From Pseudoalteromonas sp. P1-9 (GTDB lineage: Bacteria; Pseudomonadota; Gammaproteobacteria; Enterobacterales; Alteromonadaceae), in the NCBI RefSeq assembly GCF_001399975.1, contig NZ_LKBD01000010.1, positions 1 to 64,000 of the forward strand: a stretch of 64,000 bases of DNA, in the 5' to 3' direction. Below, one piece after another: positions 8,421-16,115 of this stretch; position 1 is the first letter of the stretch; every line of letters begins with the position of its first letter. A model generated the notes under the pieces. It ran no database searches, was not told where the DNA came from, and saw only the letters and a program-made list of their open reading frames with translations. The translations under genes were made by a program, and so were the position numbers.

Positions 8421-8548
8421 CTAAACTCTGTTCAAATTCAAAGCTTTTTGATATCGGCGTTGCTTTGTAGGCCAGCGGACTAAATCAATAAGCAACAACA
8501 AAGAACAAAACGCTTTAGTTAACCTGAACGAATTCACCTAAATTTAGG

Positions 8549-8989
8549 TTAGCTGTGTTCGTTTAACTGCGACATTAAATCACCGAGCAGTGCTTTTAGT
8601 TGGGCCGCTTTATCAAGATCTAACCCTACTTTATCTACCAGTTGTGAAGGTAGGCACGAAAGCGACTGCTGTAGGGAATTACCGTAATCAGTTAAATAAA
8701 TACGTACTTTTCGCTCATCCCAATCATCACGCCTGCGCTCAATTAAGTTATTGTCGGCCATACGCTTTAAAATAGGCGTTAATGTATTATTGTTTAAAAT
8801 TGCCTGCTGCCCAATTTCACCTACAGTCACGCCATCTTGCTGCCATAAAATCAGTAAAATAACGTACTGCGGATACGTTAGTTTGTATTTGTCCAACTCA
8901 GGCTGATAAAGCCGCGTCACTAGACGTGACGCCGCATAAATTGGAAAGCAAAGTTGATTTTCTAACAGTTGCTCGGGCTTACTTGTCAT
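8549..8989 (-). CDS. ohrR: OhrR-like MarR-family peroxide-sensing repressor
   Basis: This 146-residue MarR-family winged-helix regulator closely resembles OhrR. The start ENQLCFPIYAASR contains the reactive cysteine (Cys14), and YKLTYPQYVILLILW, NNNTLTPILKRM and RRRDDWDERKVRIYLT follow the family's order. In OhrR proteins, oxidation of this Cys by organic hydroperoxide releases the repressor from DNA. The start at 8989 is used because it lies one base after the TAG stop of the glutathione peroxidase gene. The upstream in-frame extension would run through that gene. The two genes form a tight operon, so the regulator probably controls its own unit. A 14-bp palindrome (ACCTAAATTTAGGT, 8536-8549) overlaps the stop. 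Confidence 0.88.
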   Translation of the reverse strand: MTSKPEQLLENQLCFPIYAASRLVTRLYQPELDKYKLTYPQYVILLILWQQDGVTVGEIGQQAILNNNTLTPILKRMADNNLIERRRDDWDERKVRIYLTDYGNSLQQSLSCLPSQLVDKVGLDLDKAAQLKALLGDLMSQLNEHS

Positions 8990-8990
8990 A

Positions 8991-9473
8991 CTATTGCGCC
9001 AGTGCTTTCTCGATATAGCTAGCAAGTGCGTCGGGTTTTGTTGTTGGCGCAAAACGCTTAACTGGCTTGCCATCTCGGCCAATTAAAAACTTAGTAAAAT
9101 TCCATTTAATTTTATTGCCTAAAATACCCGATAATTCAGTGCGTAAATACTTATAAAGTGGGTGGCTATTTTCACCATTTACATCGATTTTCTCTGTCAT
9201 AGTGAAATCAACGCCATAGTTAATTAAACATTCGCCCTGAATTTGTTCCGGCGAACCAGGTTCTTGTTGGCCAAACTGGTTACACGGGCAACCAATAATA
9301 ACTAAACCTTGGTCGCTATACTTTTTGTGTAGCGCTTGAAGACCTTCATATTGTGGTGTCAATCCACACTTACTCGCTGTATTTACGACTAATACGACTT
9401 TGCCTGCAAAATCTGCAAAGTCGATATTCTGACCTTGCAAACTGTTAATACTAAATTGATAAAATGGTGCCAT
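8991..9473 (-). CDS. Glutathione peroxidase family (thiol peroxidase) protein
   Basis: The product is 160 residues of the glutathione peroxidase fold. It reduces hydrogen peroxide and organic hydroperoxides using glutathione or thioredoxin. The peroxidatic residue is cysteine (Cys36 in NTASKCGLTP) rather than selenocysteine. The other family motifs, GCPCNQFGQQEPG and KIKWNFTKFLIGRDG, supply the expected Gln, Trp and Asn. The start at 9473 is set by a GAGGAG ribosome binding site seven bases upstream. The OhrR-like gene follows after one base, so this enzyme is probably induced by organic peroxides. Many OhrR systems pair with ohr instead of a GPx. Confidence 0.9.
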   Translation of the reverse strand: MAPFYQFSINSLQGQNIDFADFAGKVVLVVNTASKCGLTPQYEGLQALHKKYSDQGLVIIGCPCNQFGQQEPGSPEQIQGECLINYGVDFTMTEKIDVNGENSHPLYKYLRTELSGILGNKIKWNFTKFLIGRDGKPVKRFAPTTKPDALASYIEKALAQ

Positions 9474-9499
9474 TAGCTTTCTCCTCTGTTGCAATCAAA

Positions 9500-9517
9500 T
9501 ATATCGCGCACGATATA
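9500..9517. promoter_or_regulatory. Candidate OhrR operator (inverted repeat)
   Basis: TATATCG-CGCA-CGATATA is a perfect 7-bp inverted repeat with a 4-base spacer. It lies 27 bases upstream of the glutathione peroxidase start, where an autorepressor of the GPx/OhrR operon would bind. The assignment rests on position and symmetry only. Confidence 0.5.
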
Positions 9518-9556
9518 ATCGCACAATAATAGTTCAAAAATTGAAATAAATCGCGG

Positions 9557-10429
9557 TCATCTCGACTTAAACTCTTCAATTAAAAAATCTATTAATAAAC
9601 GTACTCTTAAGGGCATTAGATCACGATTGGGGTAAACCAGCCAAGAAGCGTTATCTGCAACTTGATATGAGTCTAATAAGCTTACTAATTTACCACTTTC
9701 AATATAGTCCCCAACAATATCATACGCTAGATGAGCAATGCCCAAGCCCGATAAACACGCTTGCAGCAGCGCTTCTCCATTATTGCTGCGCCAACGTCCA
9801 GCCACCTTAAACTCTTTAATATTGTCGCCCATATTAAAGCGCCAACGGTTAGTAACTGCTATTAAACAATTATGCTCTATCAATTGCTCTGGGTGGCTTG
9901 GCGCAGGAAACCTTGCTAAGTACTCAGGCGATGCAACTAAAGTCATAACACGTGTTGAAAGTGGCCGCGCAATTAAATTAGAGTCAGCCATTCGGCCAAA
10001 TCGAATCGCTAAATCAACGCCTTCGGCAATCAAATCTACATTGCGGTTATTAAAATCCATGGTAATCGACACTTGCGAATAACGCTGACAAAACTGCGCG
10101 AGCTTAGGTGCAATTTGCTTTGAGGCAAAATCGCCAGCACACGAGATTTTAATCTTGCCCTTCGGCTCTTGTTGTTCACCTTGCAGCGCTAGGTTAGCCT
10201 CTTCCATTGCAGATTGAATCGAGTGTAATGAGGCTGCATATTGCTGCCCTGCTTCAGTTAAATTAAGCGAACGCGTTGTGCGTTTTAAAAGCGCAACACC
10301 CAATCTCGACTCTAACTGCGAGACGCTACGGCTAATATGTGATGTTGACACATCAAGCACTTTAGCGGCTTGAGTAAAGCTACCACTGTCCACTACAGCC
10401 AAAAATTCGTTGATCCCTTGCCAGTTCAT
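9557..10429 (-). CDS. LysR-family transcriptional regulator
   Basis: This is a 290-residue LysR-type regulator. An N-terminal winged helix (about 1-60, motif FLAVVDSGSFTQAAKVLDVSTSHISRSV) is followed by the linker helix and a periplasmic-binding-protein-like effector domain (about 88-288, beginning GKIKISCAGDFA). The ATG at 10429 is preferred because AGGTG lies just upstream. The in-frame GTG at 10438 would lack one. The gene is divergent from yqhD with about 140 bases between them. By LysR convention it probably controls itself and the yqhD-like gene, perhaps in response to aldehydes. That last step is inference from location. Confidence 0.9.
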   Translation of the reverse strand: MNWQGINEFLAVVDSGSFTQAAKVLDVSTSHISRSVSQLESRLGVALLKRTTRSLNLTEAGQQYAASLHSIQSAMEEANLALQGEQQEPKGKIKISCAGDFASKQIAPKLAQFCQRYSQVSITMDFNNRNVDLIAEGVDLAIRFGRMADSNLIARPLSTRVMTLVASPEYLARFPAPSHPEQLIEHNCLIAVTNRWRFNMGDNIKEFKVAGRWRSNNGEALLQACLSGLGIAHLAYDIVGDYIESGKLVSLLDSYQVADNASWLVYPNRDLMPLRVRLLIDFLIEEFKSR

Positions 10430-10571
10430 ACCGAGCACCTATGCAAAAATAGAAATTAAAACACAATTATTATTGCATACATGCAAAAGTGATTTGTCAA
10501 CAGTGGGGATTATCCCAAATCAGAAAAACGTTAGACTGGCTTTAATTACCGTACCTAATTGAGGCAATACA

Positions 10572-11723
10572 ATGGAATTTAGTTTTGTAAATCCAACTAA
10601 AATTATTTTTGGCCAAGGCCAAATCGCAAGTATTCAACACGAGATCCCACAGTCAGCAAAAGTACTAGTTATTTATGGCGGTGGCAGTATCAAACAAAAT
10701 GGTATTTACCAGCAGGTAACCGATGCCCTAAGTGAACACCAAGTTTTTGAGTTTTCGGGTATTGAGCCAAACCCGAGTTATGAAACCGCAATGCGTGCAG
10801 TTGCACAAATAAAAGAGCACAACATCGATTATTTACTTGCGGTAGGCGGTGGCTCCGTTATTGATGGCACTAAGTTTATTGCTGCTGCGGCCAAGTTCGA
10901 TGGTGAACCATGGGATATTTTAGTAAAAGCAGCAGAAGTAACAGACGCCCTGCCAATTGGTGTTGTACTTACCTTACCTGCGACAGGCTCGGAATCAAAT
11001 AGCTATTCAGTTGTATCTAAGCTCGACACCAACGACAAACTGCCGTTCGCGAGTGAAAAAGTACAACCAAAGTTCGCTGTACTTGATGCACAAGTAACAA
11101 AAACATTACCTGAAAGACAATTAGCGAACGGTGTCGTTGACGCATTTGTGCACGTTATGGAGCAATACTTAACATTTGACCATGGTGCCAAAGTGCAAGA
11201 TCGCTTTGCTGAAGGCTTATTGCATACGCTAATTGAAGATGGTCCACGTGTGTTCGCAGAACCAGATAACATGATGGTTCGAGAAAACCTAATGTGGTCG
11301 GCAACGATGGCGCTAAATGGGCTAATTGGTGCAGGTGTACCACAAGACTGGTCTACACATATGCTTGGCCATGAAGTAACTGCATTATACGGCTTAGATC
11401 ACGCGCAAACTCTCGCGATTGTGCTGCCACGTATGATGAATGCGATGCGCCAACAAAAAGAAGCGAAGTTATTGCAGTATGCTGAACGCATTTGGGGTAT
11501 TACAGAGCAAGATAAAAACTTAGCTATTGACCGAGCGATTGAAAAAACCGAGGCGTTTTTCCACTCGGTAAACATGCCAACGCGTTTAAGCGATTACCAG
11601 TTAGATGAAAAAGTAGCTGATGCCGTTGTTGAACAGCTTGAACGTCACGGTATGACTGAGCTTGGTGAAAGCCAACAAGTAACACTTAATATAAGCCGCG
11701 CAGTATTAAAGGCATCGGTTTAA
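10572..11723 (+). CDS. yqhD: NADPH-dependent aldehyde reductase YqhD-like (iron-type alcohol dehydrogenase)
   Basis: This 383-residue cytoplasmic enzyme is very close to E. coli YqhD along its whole length, for example LFGKG-like FGQGQIAS, YGGGSIKQNG, AVGGGSVIDGTKFIAAAA and LPATGSESN. It reduces short-chain and lipid-peroxidation-derived aldehydes to alcohols with NADPH. The four metal ligands are conserved as Asp190, His194, His263 and His277. In E. coli yqhD is governed by the AraC-type YqhC, whereas here a LysR-type gene occupies the divergent position. Proximity to the peroxide-response operon suits a role in aldehyde detoxification after oxidative damage, but that link is inference. Confidence 0.93.
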   Translation: MEFSFVNPTKIIFGQGQIASIQHEIPQSAKVLVIYGGGSIKQNGIYQQVTDALSEHQVFEFSGIEPNPSYETAMRAVAQIKEHNIDYLLAVGGGSVIDGTKFIAAAAKFDGEPWDILVKAAEVTDALPIGVVLTLPATGSESNSYSVVSKLDTNDKLPFASEKVQPKFAVLDAQVTKTLPERQLANGVVDAFVHVMEQYLTFDHGAKVQDRFAEGLLHTLIEDGPRVFAEPDNMMVRENLMWSATMALNGLIGAGVPQDWSTHMLGHEVTALYGLDHAQTLAIVLPRMMNAMRQQKEAKLLQYAERIWGITEQDKNLAIDRAIEKTEAFFHSVNMPTRLSDYQLDEKVADAVVEQLERHGMTELGESQQVTLNISRAVLKASV

Positions 11724-11735
11724 GCGCCCACTGCT

Positions 11736-11767
11736 AAACTCTAACTGCTTTAAAGCAGTTAGAGTTT
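11736..11767. terminator. 32-bp perfect palindrome between convergent yqhD and azlD
   Basis: The sequence from 11736 to 11767 is a perfect palindrome centred at 11751.5 (half-arm AAACTCTAACTGCTTT). It starts 12 bases after the yqhD stop and overlaps the last codons and stop of azlD. As RNA it would form a long hairpin for both transcripts. The flanking T-runs are short, so it may act as a bidirectional terminator or 3'-end protector. Confidence 0.65.
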
Positions 11768-12061
11768 CAGTAAAAAGAACACCACTAAACTCACCACGGT
11801 AGTGACATATAAATTCTTAAAGCGATATGCCAGTAAAACGGCAACACCTGCTGCTATTAAATACGGATTATCGAGCGAAATAGCCAACTCCCCCTGTTGC
11901 ACAAATACAATCGGTACCCAAATCGCGGTAAGTACACAGGGCGCGCTAAAACTTAAAAAACGCTGCATTTTAGGCCCAATGCTAAAGGGTAAACGCTTAG
12001 ATAAAAATAAAAAACGCGTTGTGAACGTGACGCATGCCATCAAAAAAATAATCTTTAGCAT
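11759..12061 (-). CDS. azlD: AzlD-family branched-chain amino acid exporter small subunit
   Basis: The product is 100 residues and strongly hydrophobic, with about four membrane helices and the AzlD hallmark TFTTRFLFLSKRLPF near the N terminus. AzlD (YgaH-type) pairs with AzlC to export branched-chain amino acids or analogues. Its start overlaps the end of azlC by seven bases, indicating translational coupling. The 3' end is embedded in the 32-bp palindrome shared with yqhD. The transported substrate cannot be fixed from sequence. Confidence 0.85.
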   Translation of the reverse strand: MLKIIFLMACVTFTTRFLFLSKRLPFSIGPKMQRFLSFSAPCVLTAIWVPIVFVQQGELAISLDNPYLIAAGVAVLLAYRFKNLYVTTVVSLVVFFLLKL

Positions 12062-12741
12062 TTTGCACCTCGTCTGCTTTCAAGCACATAACCCACACTC
12101 ATGCCCAGCAGCGCTGCGAAAATAAGTCCAAGTTCAAATTGCCACAGTTTAAAAATAACAATACTGACAGCCGAGGTTAAACACGCAATTAGCACTGGCC
12201 AATTGTTGATGCTTGGGATCACCAAAGCGATAAAAATTGAGGCGATCGCAAAGTCTAACCCAAGCTGAGTGAGGTCTGGCAGTAATGCCCCAGCTACAAC
12301 ACCTATGAGCGTCCAAATATTCCAAGCGATATAAAAGCTACCACCCGCAACTAAGGCGTAAACTAGCCTTACTTTCCCTTGATATGCCCTATGGTGATGT
12401 GAAAAAGCAAAAAGTTCATCCGTTAGTAAAAACCCCAAGCCTAAACGCCACTTAAGCGGCTTATCAATTAAACGATGGCGCACACTTAAGCCATACAAAA
12501 AGTGGCGAGCACTAATAATAAAAGTAGTGACTAAAATAGTGATAAGTGAGGCGTTACCAGCGATTAGTTCTATTGCAACAAGTTGCGCAGAACCGGCAAA
12601 CACTAATAGTGACATTAGCTGTGCCTCTAGCGGACTAAAACCCGATTGCACTGCCAGTGAGCCACATAAAATACCCCATGGGATCACCGCTAGATTGAGT
12701 GGGAGCATATCCCAAAACCCTTTAGCAATTGCTGTTTTCAT
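12055..12741 (-). CDS. azlC: AzlC-family branched-chain amino acid exporter large subunit
   Basis: This 228-residue inner-membrane protein of the AzlC/YgaZ family has the family signature GFSPLEAQLMSLLVFAGSAQLVAIELI near residues 34-60, the SARHFLYGLSVR motif and several membrane helices. It should form an export complex with the AzlD protein encoded directly downstream with overlap. An AraC-type regulator lies 26 bases upstream on the same strand, an arrangement often seen for azlCD loci. Start at the ATG at 12741. Confidence 0.88.
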   Translation of the reverse strand: MKTAIAKGFWDMLPLNLAVIPWGILCGSLAVQSGFSPLEAQLMSLLVFAGSAQLVAIELIAGNASLITILVTTFIISARHFLYGLSVRHRLIDKPLKWRLGLGFLLTDELFAFSHHHRAYQGKVRLVYALVAGGSFYIAWNIWTLIGVVAGALLPDLTQLGLDFAIASIFIALVIPSINNWPVLIACLTSAVSIVIFKLWQFELGLIFAALLGMSVGYVLESRRGAKC

Positions 12742-12767
12742 TTGATTCTCGTTGATTGACCAATAAT

Positions 12768-13592
12768 TTATGAGGCTTGGTAAAGTACTGCCTTGCTGTG
12801 CTGCTTAGGGGTCAACCCCATATTCTTCTTAAAATATCGATGAAAGTGACTTTGGTCATAAAAACCAACGGATAACGCCACTTCATTAATCGCAAGCCCC
12901 GAGCGTAGCATTTGCTTGGCACGATTTATACGAAATTGCGTTTGATAAACATGTGGTGTCATACCTGTTTCAGCCTTAAACTGTCGAATAAAGTGAAACG
13001 GACTCATATGAGCAATCGCGGCAAGTTCGGTCAAACTAATATTATCGAAATAATAATCGCGCAAATAATCAAGCGCCGAGTTTAGTTGTGGTTTGCGTGA
13101 TAACCCTTTTAAATTAAAAGCACGTTTATTATGGCGAGCAATTAAATTAATTAATAATTGATACAATGCTGACTGCCTTGCCAACACACTTTTATCAGTC
13201 GCGAGTAAATCAAAGGTAAACGCCATTTGCTGTGCTAACACAGGCTCGAACACTACCGCTTGTTCAAAATAAGGCGCACCGAGTTTTGCTTTACCAATCC
13301 CATCCGTTAGCCCTTCAAATAACTCTGGAGTTGGATACATAGCACGGTAACCCCAGCCATGCTCAGTCGCAGTTTGACCATTATGCACTTGGTCTGCATT
13401 AACTAAGATAATACTGCTTGCTGGCGCGACATGATTTGCGCCACTGCGAAAAAATCGCTGTGCACCATTTTCAATTAGCCCTATGGTATAGCCTTCATGA
13501 CTATGGCGTGCGAAATTCTGCTGCTTGTACTGCGCTTTAAGTACCTCGAGTCCATTTAAATCCTGATGATATTGAAAGACTGTTTTTTCCAT
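12768..13592 (-). CDS. AraC-family regulator upstream of azlCD
   Basis: The product is 274 residues. An N-terminal cupin-like AraC effector domain (about 10-160, including RHSHEGYTIGLIENG) precedes two C-terminal helix-turn-helix motifs (about 170-268). The second carries the family signature INEVALSVGFYDQSHFHRYFKKNMGLTP. It is transcribed in the same direction as azlC with a 26-base gap, so it is probably co-transcribed with and regulates the exporter genes. The ligand is unknown. The His-rich metal-like motif in the cupin is typical of this subfamily and is not evidence of enzymatic activity. Confidence 0.88.
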   Translation of the reverse strand: MEKTVFQYHQDLNGLEVLKAQYKQQNFARHSHEGYTIGLIENGAQRFFRSGANHVAPASSIILVNADQVHNGQTATEHGWGYRAMYPTPELFEGLTDGIGKAKLGAPYFEQAVVFEPVLAQQMAFTFDLLATDKSVLARQSALYQLLINLIARHNKRAFNLKGLSRKPQLNSALDYLRDYYFDNISLTELAAIAHMSPFHFIRQFKAETGMTPHVYQTQFRINRAKQMLRSGLAINEVALSVGFYDQSHFHRYFKKNMGLTPKQHSKAVLYQAS

Positions 13593-13812
13593 GAACGCTT
13601 CTCAAAAATAAAGGGCAGCAATATATTTACACAATCAGTATAGCCCCACGGTTTTTTAAAAATTGTACAAAATTGCTCAATAGCATTTTTTATGATGTTT
13701 AACGTATTTGCTTACCGTATTTATCTGATTTATGGCAACATAGTAAGACTTCAATTTGGGTTTAAAGACCTTACATATTGATTTATTTTTATAACACGCT
13801 TTAGGGGCCAAA

Positions 13813-14466
13813 ATGCAAAAAACACAAGTATGGGATGGATTTATCCGTTTTTTCCATTGGAGCATGGTCGCATTAGTTGCAACACTTTACTATTCGGCTG
13901 AAAACAGCCTTATGGAAGTGCACTTTGTCGCAGGCTTCACACTATTAGCACTATTAGCAACACGTATTATTTGGGGCATTATCGGCAGTGATACTGCAAA
14001 ATTATCGGCATTACTGCATTCACCGAAAAGTACTATCGCAGCAATAAAAGGGCAGCAACAAGCTAAACCAGGGCACAACGCAGCTGGTAGTTATATGGTG
14101 ATCGCGTTTCTTATATTACTTATTTCGCAAGCCGTTACGGGTTTAATGACCACAGACGATATAATGTATGATGGCCCGTTAGTGGCTATGGTGAGCAGCG
14201 ACCTATCGTCGCTTGCTGGCAGCTTACACCATCAAATTTTTGACTTAATCTTGATTGCCATCGCACTGCATATTGCAGCTATTGTTATTTATAAACTAAA
14301 AGGCAAAGCACTTGTGCCACCTATGATTACAGGCAAAACAGCAGAAAGCTATGAACAAAGTGTCAAAATGAAAAGTGGTTGGTTAGGTTTTGCAATTTTT
14401 GCAGTGCTTACCACGGCTATTCTCTACGTTTGGGGCGCTGAGTCGATTAGTACATTGATAGGCTAA
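13813..14466 (+). CDS. Cytochrome b561 family protein (di-heme membrane cytochrome)
   Basis: This 217-residue inner-membrane protein with four or five membrane helices belongs to the bacterial cytochrome b561/Ni-Fe hydrogenase b-type family. The N terminus VWDGFIRFFHWSMVALV carries the first heme-ligand His. Further His residues occur in the second helix (EVHFVAGF), in SLHHQIFDL and in ALHIAAIV. A strong ribosome binding site (AGGGGCC) precedes the ATG. It should accept or donate electrons at the quinone pool. A cytochrome c' gene lies convergently just downstream, a pairing common in Shewanella-like bacteria and consistent with electron transfer between the two. Confidence 0.85.
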   Translation: MQKTQVWDGFIRFFHWSMVALVATLYYSAENSLMEVHFVAGFTLLALLATRIIWGIIGSDTAKLSALLHSPKSTIAAIKGQQQAKPGHNAAGSYMVIAFLILLISQAVTGLMTTDDIMYDGPLVAMVSSDLSSLAGSLHHQIFDLILIAIALHIAAIVIYKLKGKALVPPMITGKTAESYEQSVKMKSGWLGFAIFAVLTTAILYVWGAESISTLIG

Positions 14467-14488
14467 ACTAACACCCAGTAACCACATT

Positions 14489-14518
14489 AAAAAAGGTCAG
14501 CATATGCTGACCTTTTTT
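14489..14518. terminator. Bidirectional intrinsic terminator
   Basis: AAAAAAGGTCAGCATATGCTGACCTTTTTT forms a near-perfect hairpin with T-runs on both strands. It lies between the convergent cytochrome b561 and cytochrome c' genes and can end both transcripts. Confidence 0.9.
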
Positions 14519-14535
14519 GCGATTAACGTAAGCAA

Positions 14536-14985
14536 TTAATCTTTGAAAGACTTGTGACAATCTTTACAGCCTTTTGCCCAAGCGCCAAATGCTGGCTTAA
14601 TTACTTTTGGGTCACCTGACTGTGCAGCAACAGCTAGTTTATCCGCATAATCAGCAAACGCATTTGCTTTTTGCATAAACGTTTCATTGTCTGACCATAC
14701 AGCTGCTAGTGCAGACGTATCGCCTTTGTCTGTGCCCGCGTAAAACGCTTCCCAAGGCATTTTTGATAATGCTGCAGCATTGTTAGCACGCATTTGGAAA
14801 GTTTCCGCGTTAAATTCAACTTTACCTTTCAACATATCGCCCATATTTGCGATTTGCGTACGGATTAACTGAAACGCTTGTTGACGGTATTCGATAGCAT
14901 CCTCTGCTTCTTTGAATGCAGGGTTAGCGTTTGCAAGTGCTGGTGCAGCAATTGCAGCTGCAAGAACTAATGTTCTTAATTTCAT
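14536..14985 (-). CDS. Periplasmic cytochrome c'
   Basis: The product is 149 residues. A signal peptide ends around residue 20 (ALANA), followed by a four-helix-bundle body. The C-terminal heme c attachment site CKDCH supplies Cys140, Cys143 and axial His144, with the Lys/Phe-rich tail typical of class II cytochromes. These proteins bind heme covalently with the second axial side blocked by a bulky residue. They are linked to nitric oxide binding and to periplasmic electron transfer with b561-type cytochromes. The neighbouring convergent b561 gene supports this. Co-transcription with the thioredoxin-fold lipoprotein gene upstream is possible (118-base gap). Confidence 0.92.
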   Translation of the reverse strand: MKLRTLVLAAAIAAPALANANPAFKEAEDAIEYRQQAFQLIRTQIANMGDMLKGKVEFNAETFQMRANNAAALSKMPWEAFYAGTDKGDTSALAAVWSDNETFMQKANAFADYADKLAVAAQSGDPKVIKPAFGAWAKGCKDCHKSFKD

Positions 14986-15103
14986 AGTTTGCCCCTAATA
15001 TTATTAACTTACCAATTATTACAGCATCCCATTCAATGCTGCAACTGGAAACGACCAATCCGCGAATTTACGCGTTATAAGATTCAAATGGTGTATTCTT
15101 TTG

Positions 15104-15601
15104 TTACCAAAGTACTTTTTCAATGGTGTTTGGCGCTTCACCAATCAAGGTTGAAACCACGCGATTTTGTTTATCTAACAAGATAATACGAGGCACACCC
15201 GCGTTAGCAAATTGACTATAAATTTTACGTTCTGGGTCAGCCACCATGGTGAAGTTAGTTGCAAACTTTTCTGAAAAGTTCACTAAGCTTTGCGCATCTT
15301 CTTCTCGACCAATCGCAATAATCTGTAGATCAGGGTCTGCGATAAGTGGCGATGCCATTAACTGTTTGACAAAACGCTGCGAATCACTACACCAAGTGGC
15401 GAAAAGTAACACCAACTTGCGCTTGTCTTCGGCCAACTCAACCGTCTCCCCTTTCATATCGTTAAATTGTGAGATAGGAAAAGATTCACCTTGAGCAATA
15501 TAAGTTTCGTAATTGGGTTTCTGGTAGGTGGTTTGATTTTTTGGCGTTTGCGCACAACCTGCTAGCGTTCCTAGCAACATCAGAGGTAATAGGTATTTCA
15601 T
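15104..15601 (-). CDS. TlpA/AhpC-like thioredoxin-fold lipoprotein with a CxxS site
   Basis: The product is 165 residues. A lipoprotein signal with lipobox LAGC (lipidated Cys16) is followed by a thioredoxin-like fold of the TlpA/redoxin type. The active-site loop reads FATWCSDSQRF, so only Cys71 of the usual CxxC pair is present and the second position is Ser. The cis-Pro loop GVPRIILLD is intact. Such monothiol sites cannot perform standard disulfide exchange but can form mixed disulfides or act in reduction with a partner. It presumably sits on the outer or inner membrane facing the periplasm, beside cytochrome c'. The role is unknown. Confidence 0.8.
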   Translation of the reverse strand: MKYLLPLMLLGTLAGCAQTPKNQTTYQKPNYETYIAQGESFPISQFNDMKGETVELAEDKRKLVLLFATWCSDSQRFVKQLMASPLIADPDLQIIAIGREEDAQSLVNFSEKFATNFTMVADPERKIYSQFANAGVPRIILLDKQNRVVSTLIGEAPNTIEKVLW

Positions 15602-15692
15602 TTATATTCCATATAATTATTTACGCTGGACTCAGTGTTAAAAATTTAGCATCATGCGTCAAGCTATCACTGAGTAATATTTAAGTCCTTTT

Positions 15693-16115
15693 TTGAGCTA
15701 CCTATCACTATTTTTTACCGCATTTATTGCTGCAACACTGCTTCCCACAGCCTCTGAAGGCATGCTTGCTTATCTTACCCAGCAACAATTCAACATTGCT
15801 TTGCTGTGGTTTAGTGCGACATTGGGTAACACTTTAGGTAGCTGCGTGAATTGGTGGTTAGGAAAGGAGCTTAATCGCTTTAAAGACAGGAAGTGGTTTG
15901 CAGTATCTGAGCAGCAACTAGAAAAAGCGCAACATAGCTTTAATCGTTACGGCAGAGCGAGTTTATTATTAGCTTGGCTGCCCATTGTAGGAGATCCACT
16001 CACCTTTGTTGCTGGCATTATGCGGGTGCCGTTTTCTATTTTCGTATTGCTTGTAGCTATTGGAAAAGCACTGCGATACGCCATAGTTATCGCTATGGCG
16101 CTACAGTTTTTTTAG
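15693..16115 (+). CDS. yqaA: YqaA-like small membrane protein (DedA-type family)
   Basis: The product is 140 residues with several membrane helices, matching YqaA by its SATLLPTASEG-type N terminus, the NTLGSCVNWWLGKEL motif and the WLPIVGDPLTFVAGIMR segment. The last two are shared with the DedA/SNARE-associated superfamily. The start is TTG at 15693: there is an in-frame stop at 15675-15677 and no ATG in between, so no earlier start exists. The 3' end meets the 3' end of folX with a 4-base overlap. Function in membrane homeostasis or transport is suspected for the family but not established. Confidence 0.78.
   Translation: MSYLSLFFTAFIAATLLPTASEGMLAYLTQQQFNIALLWFSATLGNTLGSCVNWWLGKELNRFKDRKWFAVSEQQLEKAQHSFNRYGRASLLLAWLPIVGDPLTFVAGIMRVPFSIFVLLVAIGKALRYAIVIAMALQFF

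Noticed and set aside
8991..9082. 31-residue upstream extension of the OhrR-like gene
   Set aside because: The extra residues run through the end of the glutathione peroxidase gene, and the Met at 8989 directly follows that gene's stop and matches the OhrR family start.
13677..13865. 62-residue minus-strand open frame opposite the cytochrome b561 start
   Set aside because: It overlaps the well-supported cytochrome b561 gene in antisense, is Lys/Cys-rich with no motif, and has no ribosome binding site of note.
14989..15186. 65-residue plus-strand open frame between cytochrome c' and the thioredoxin-fold gene
   Set aside because: It overlaps the antisense lipoprotein gene and has no recognised features or initiation signal.
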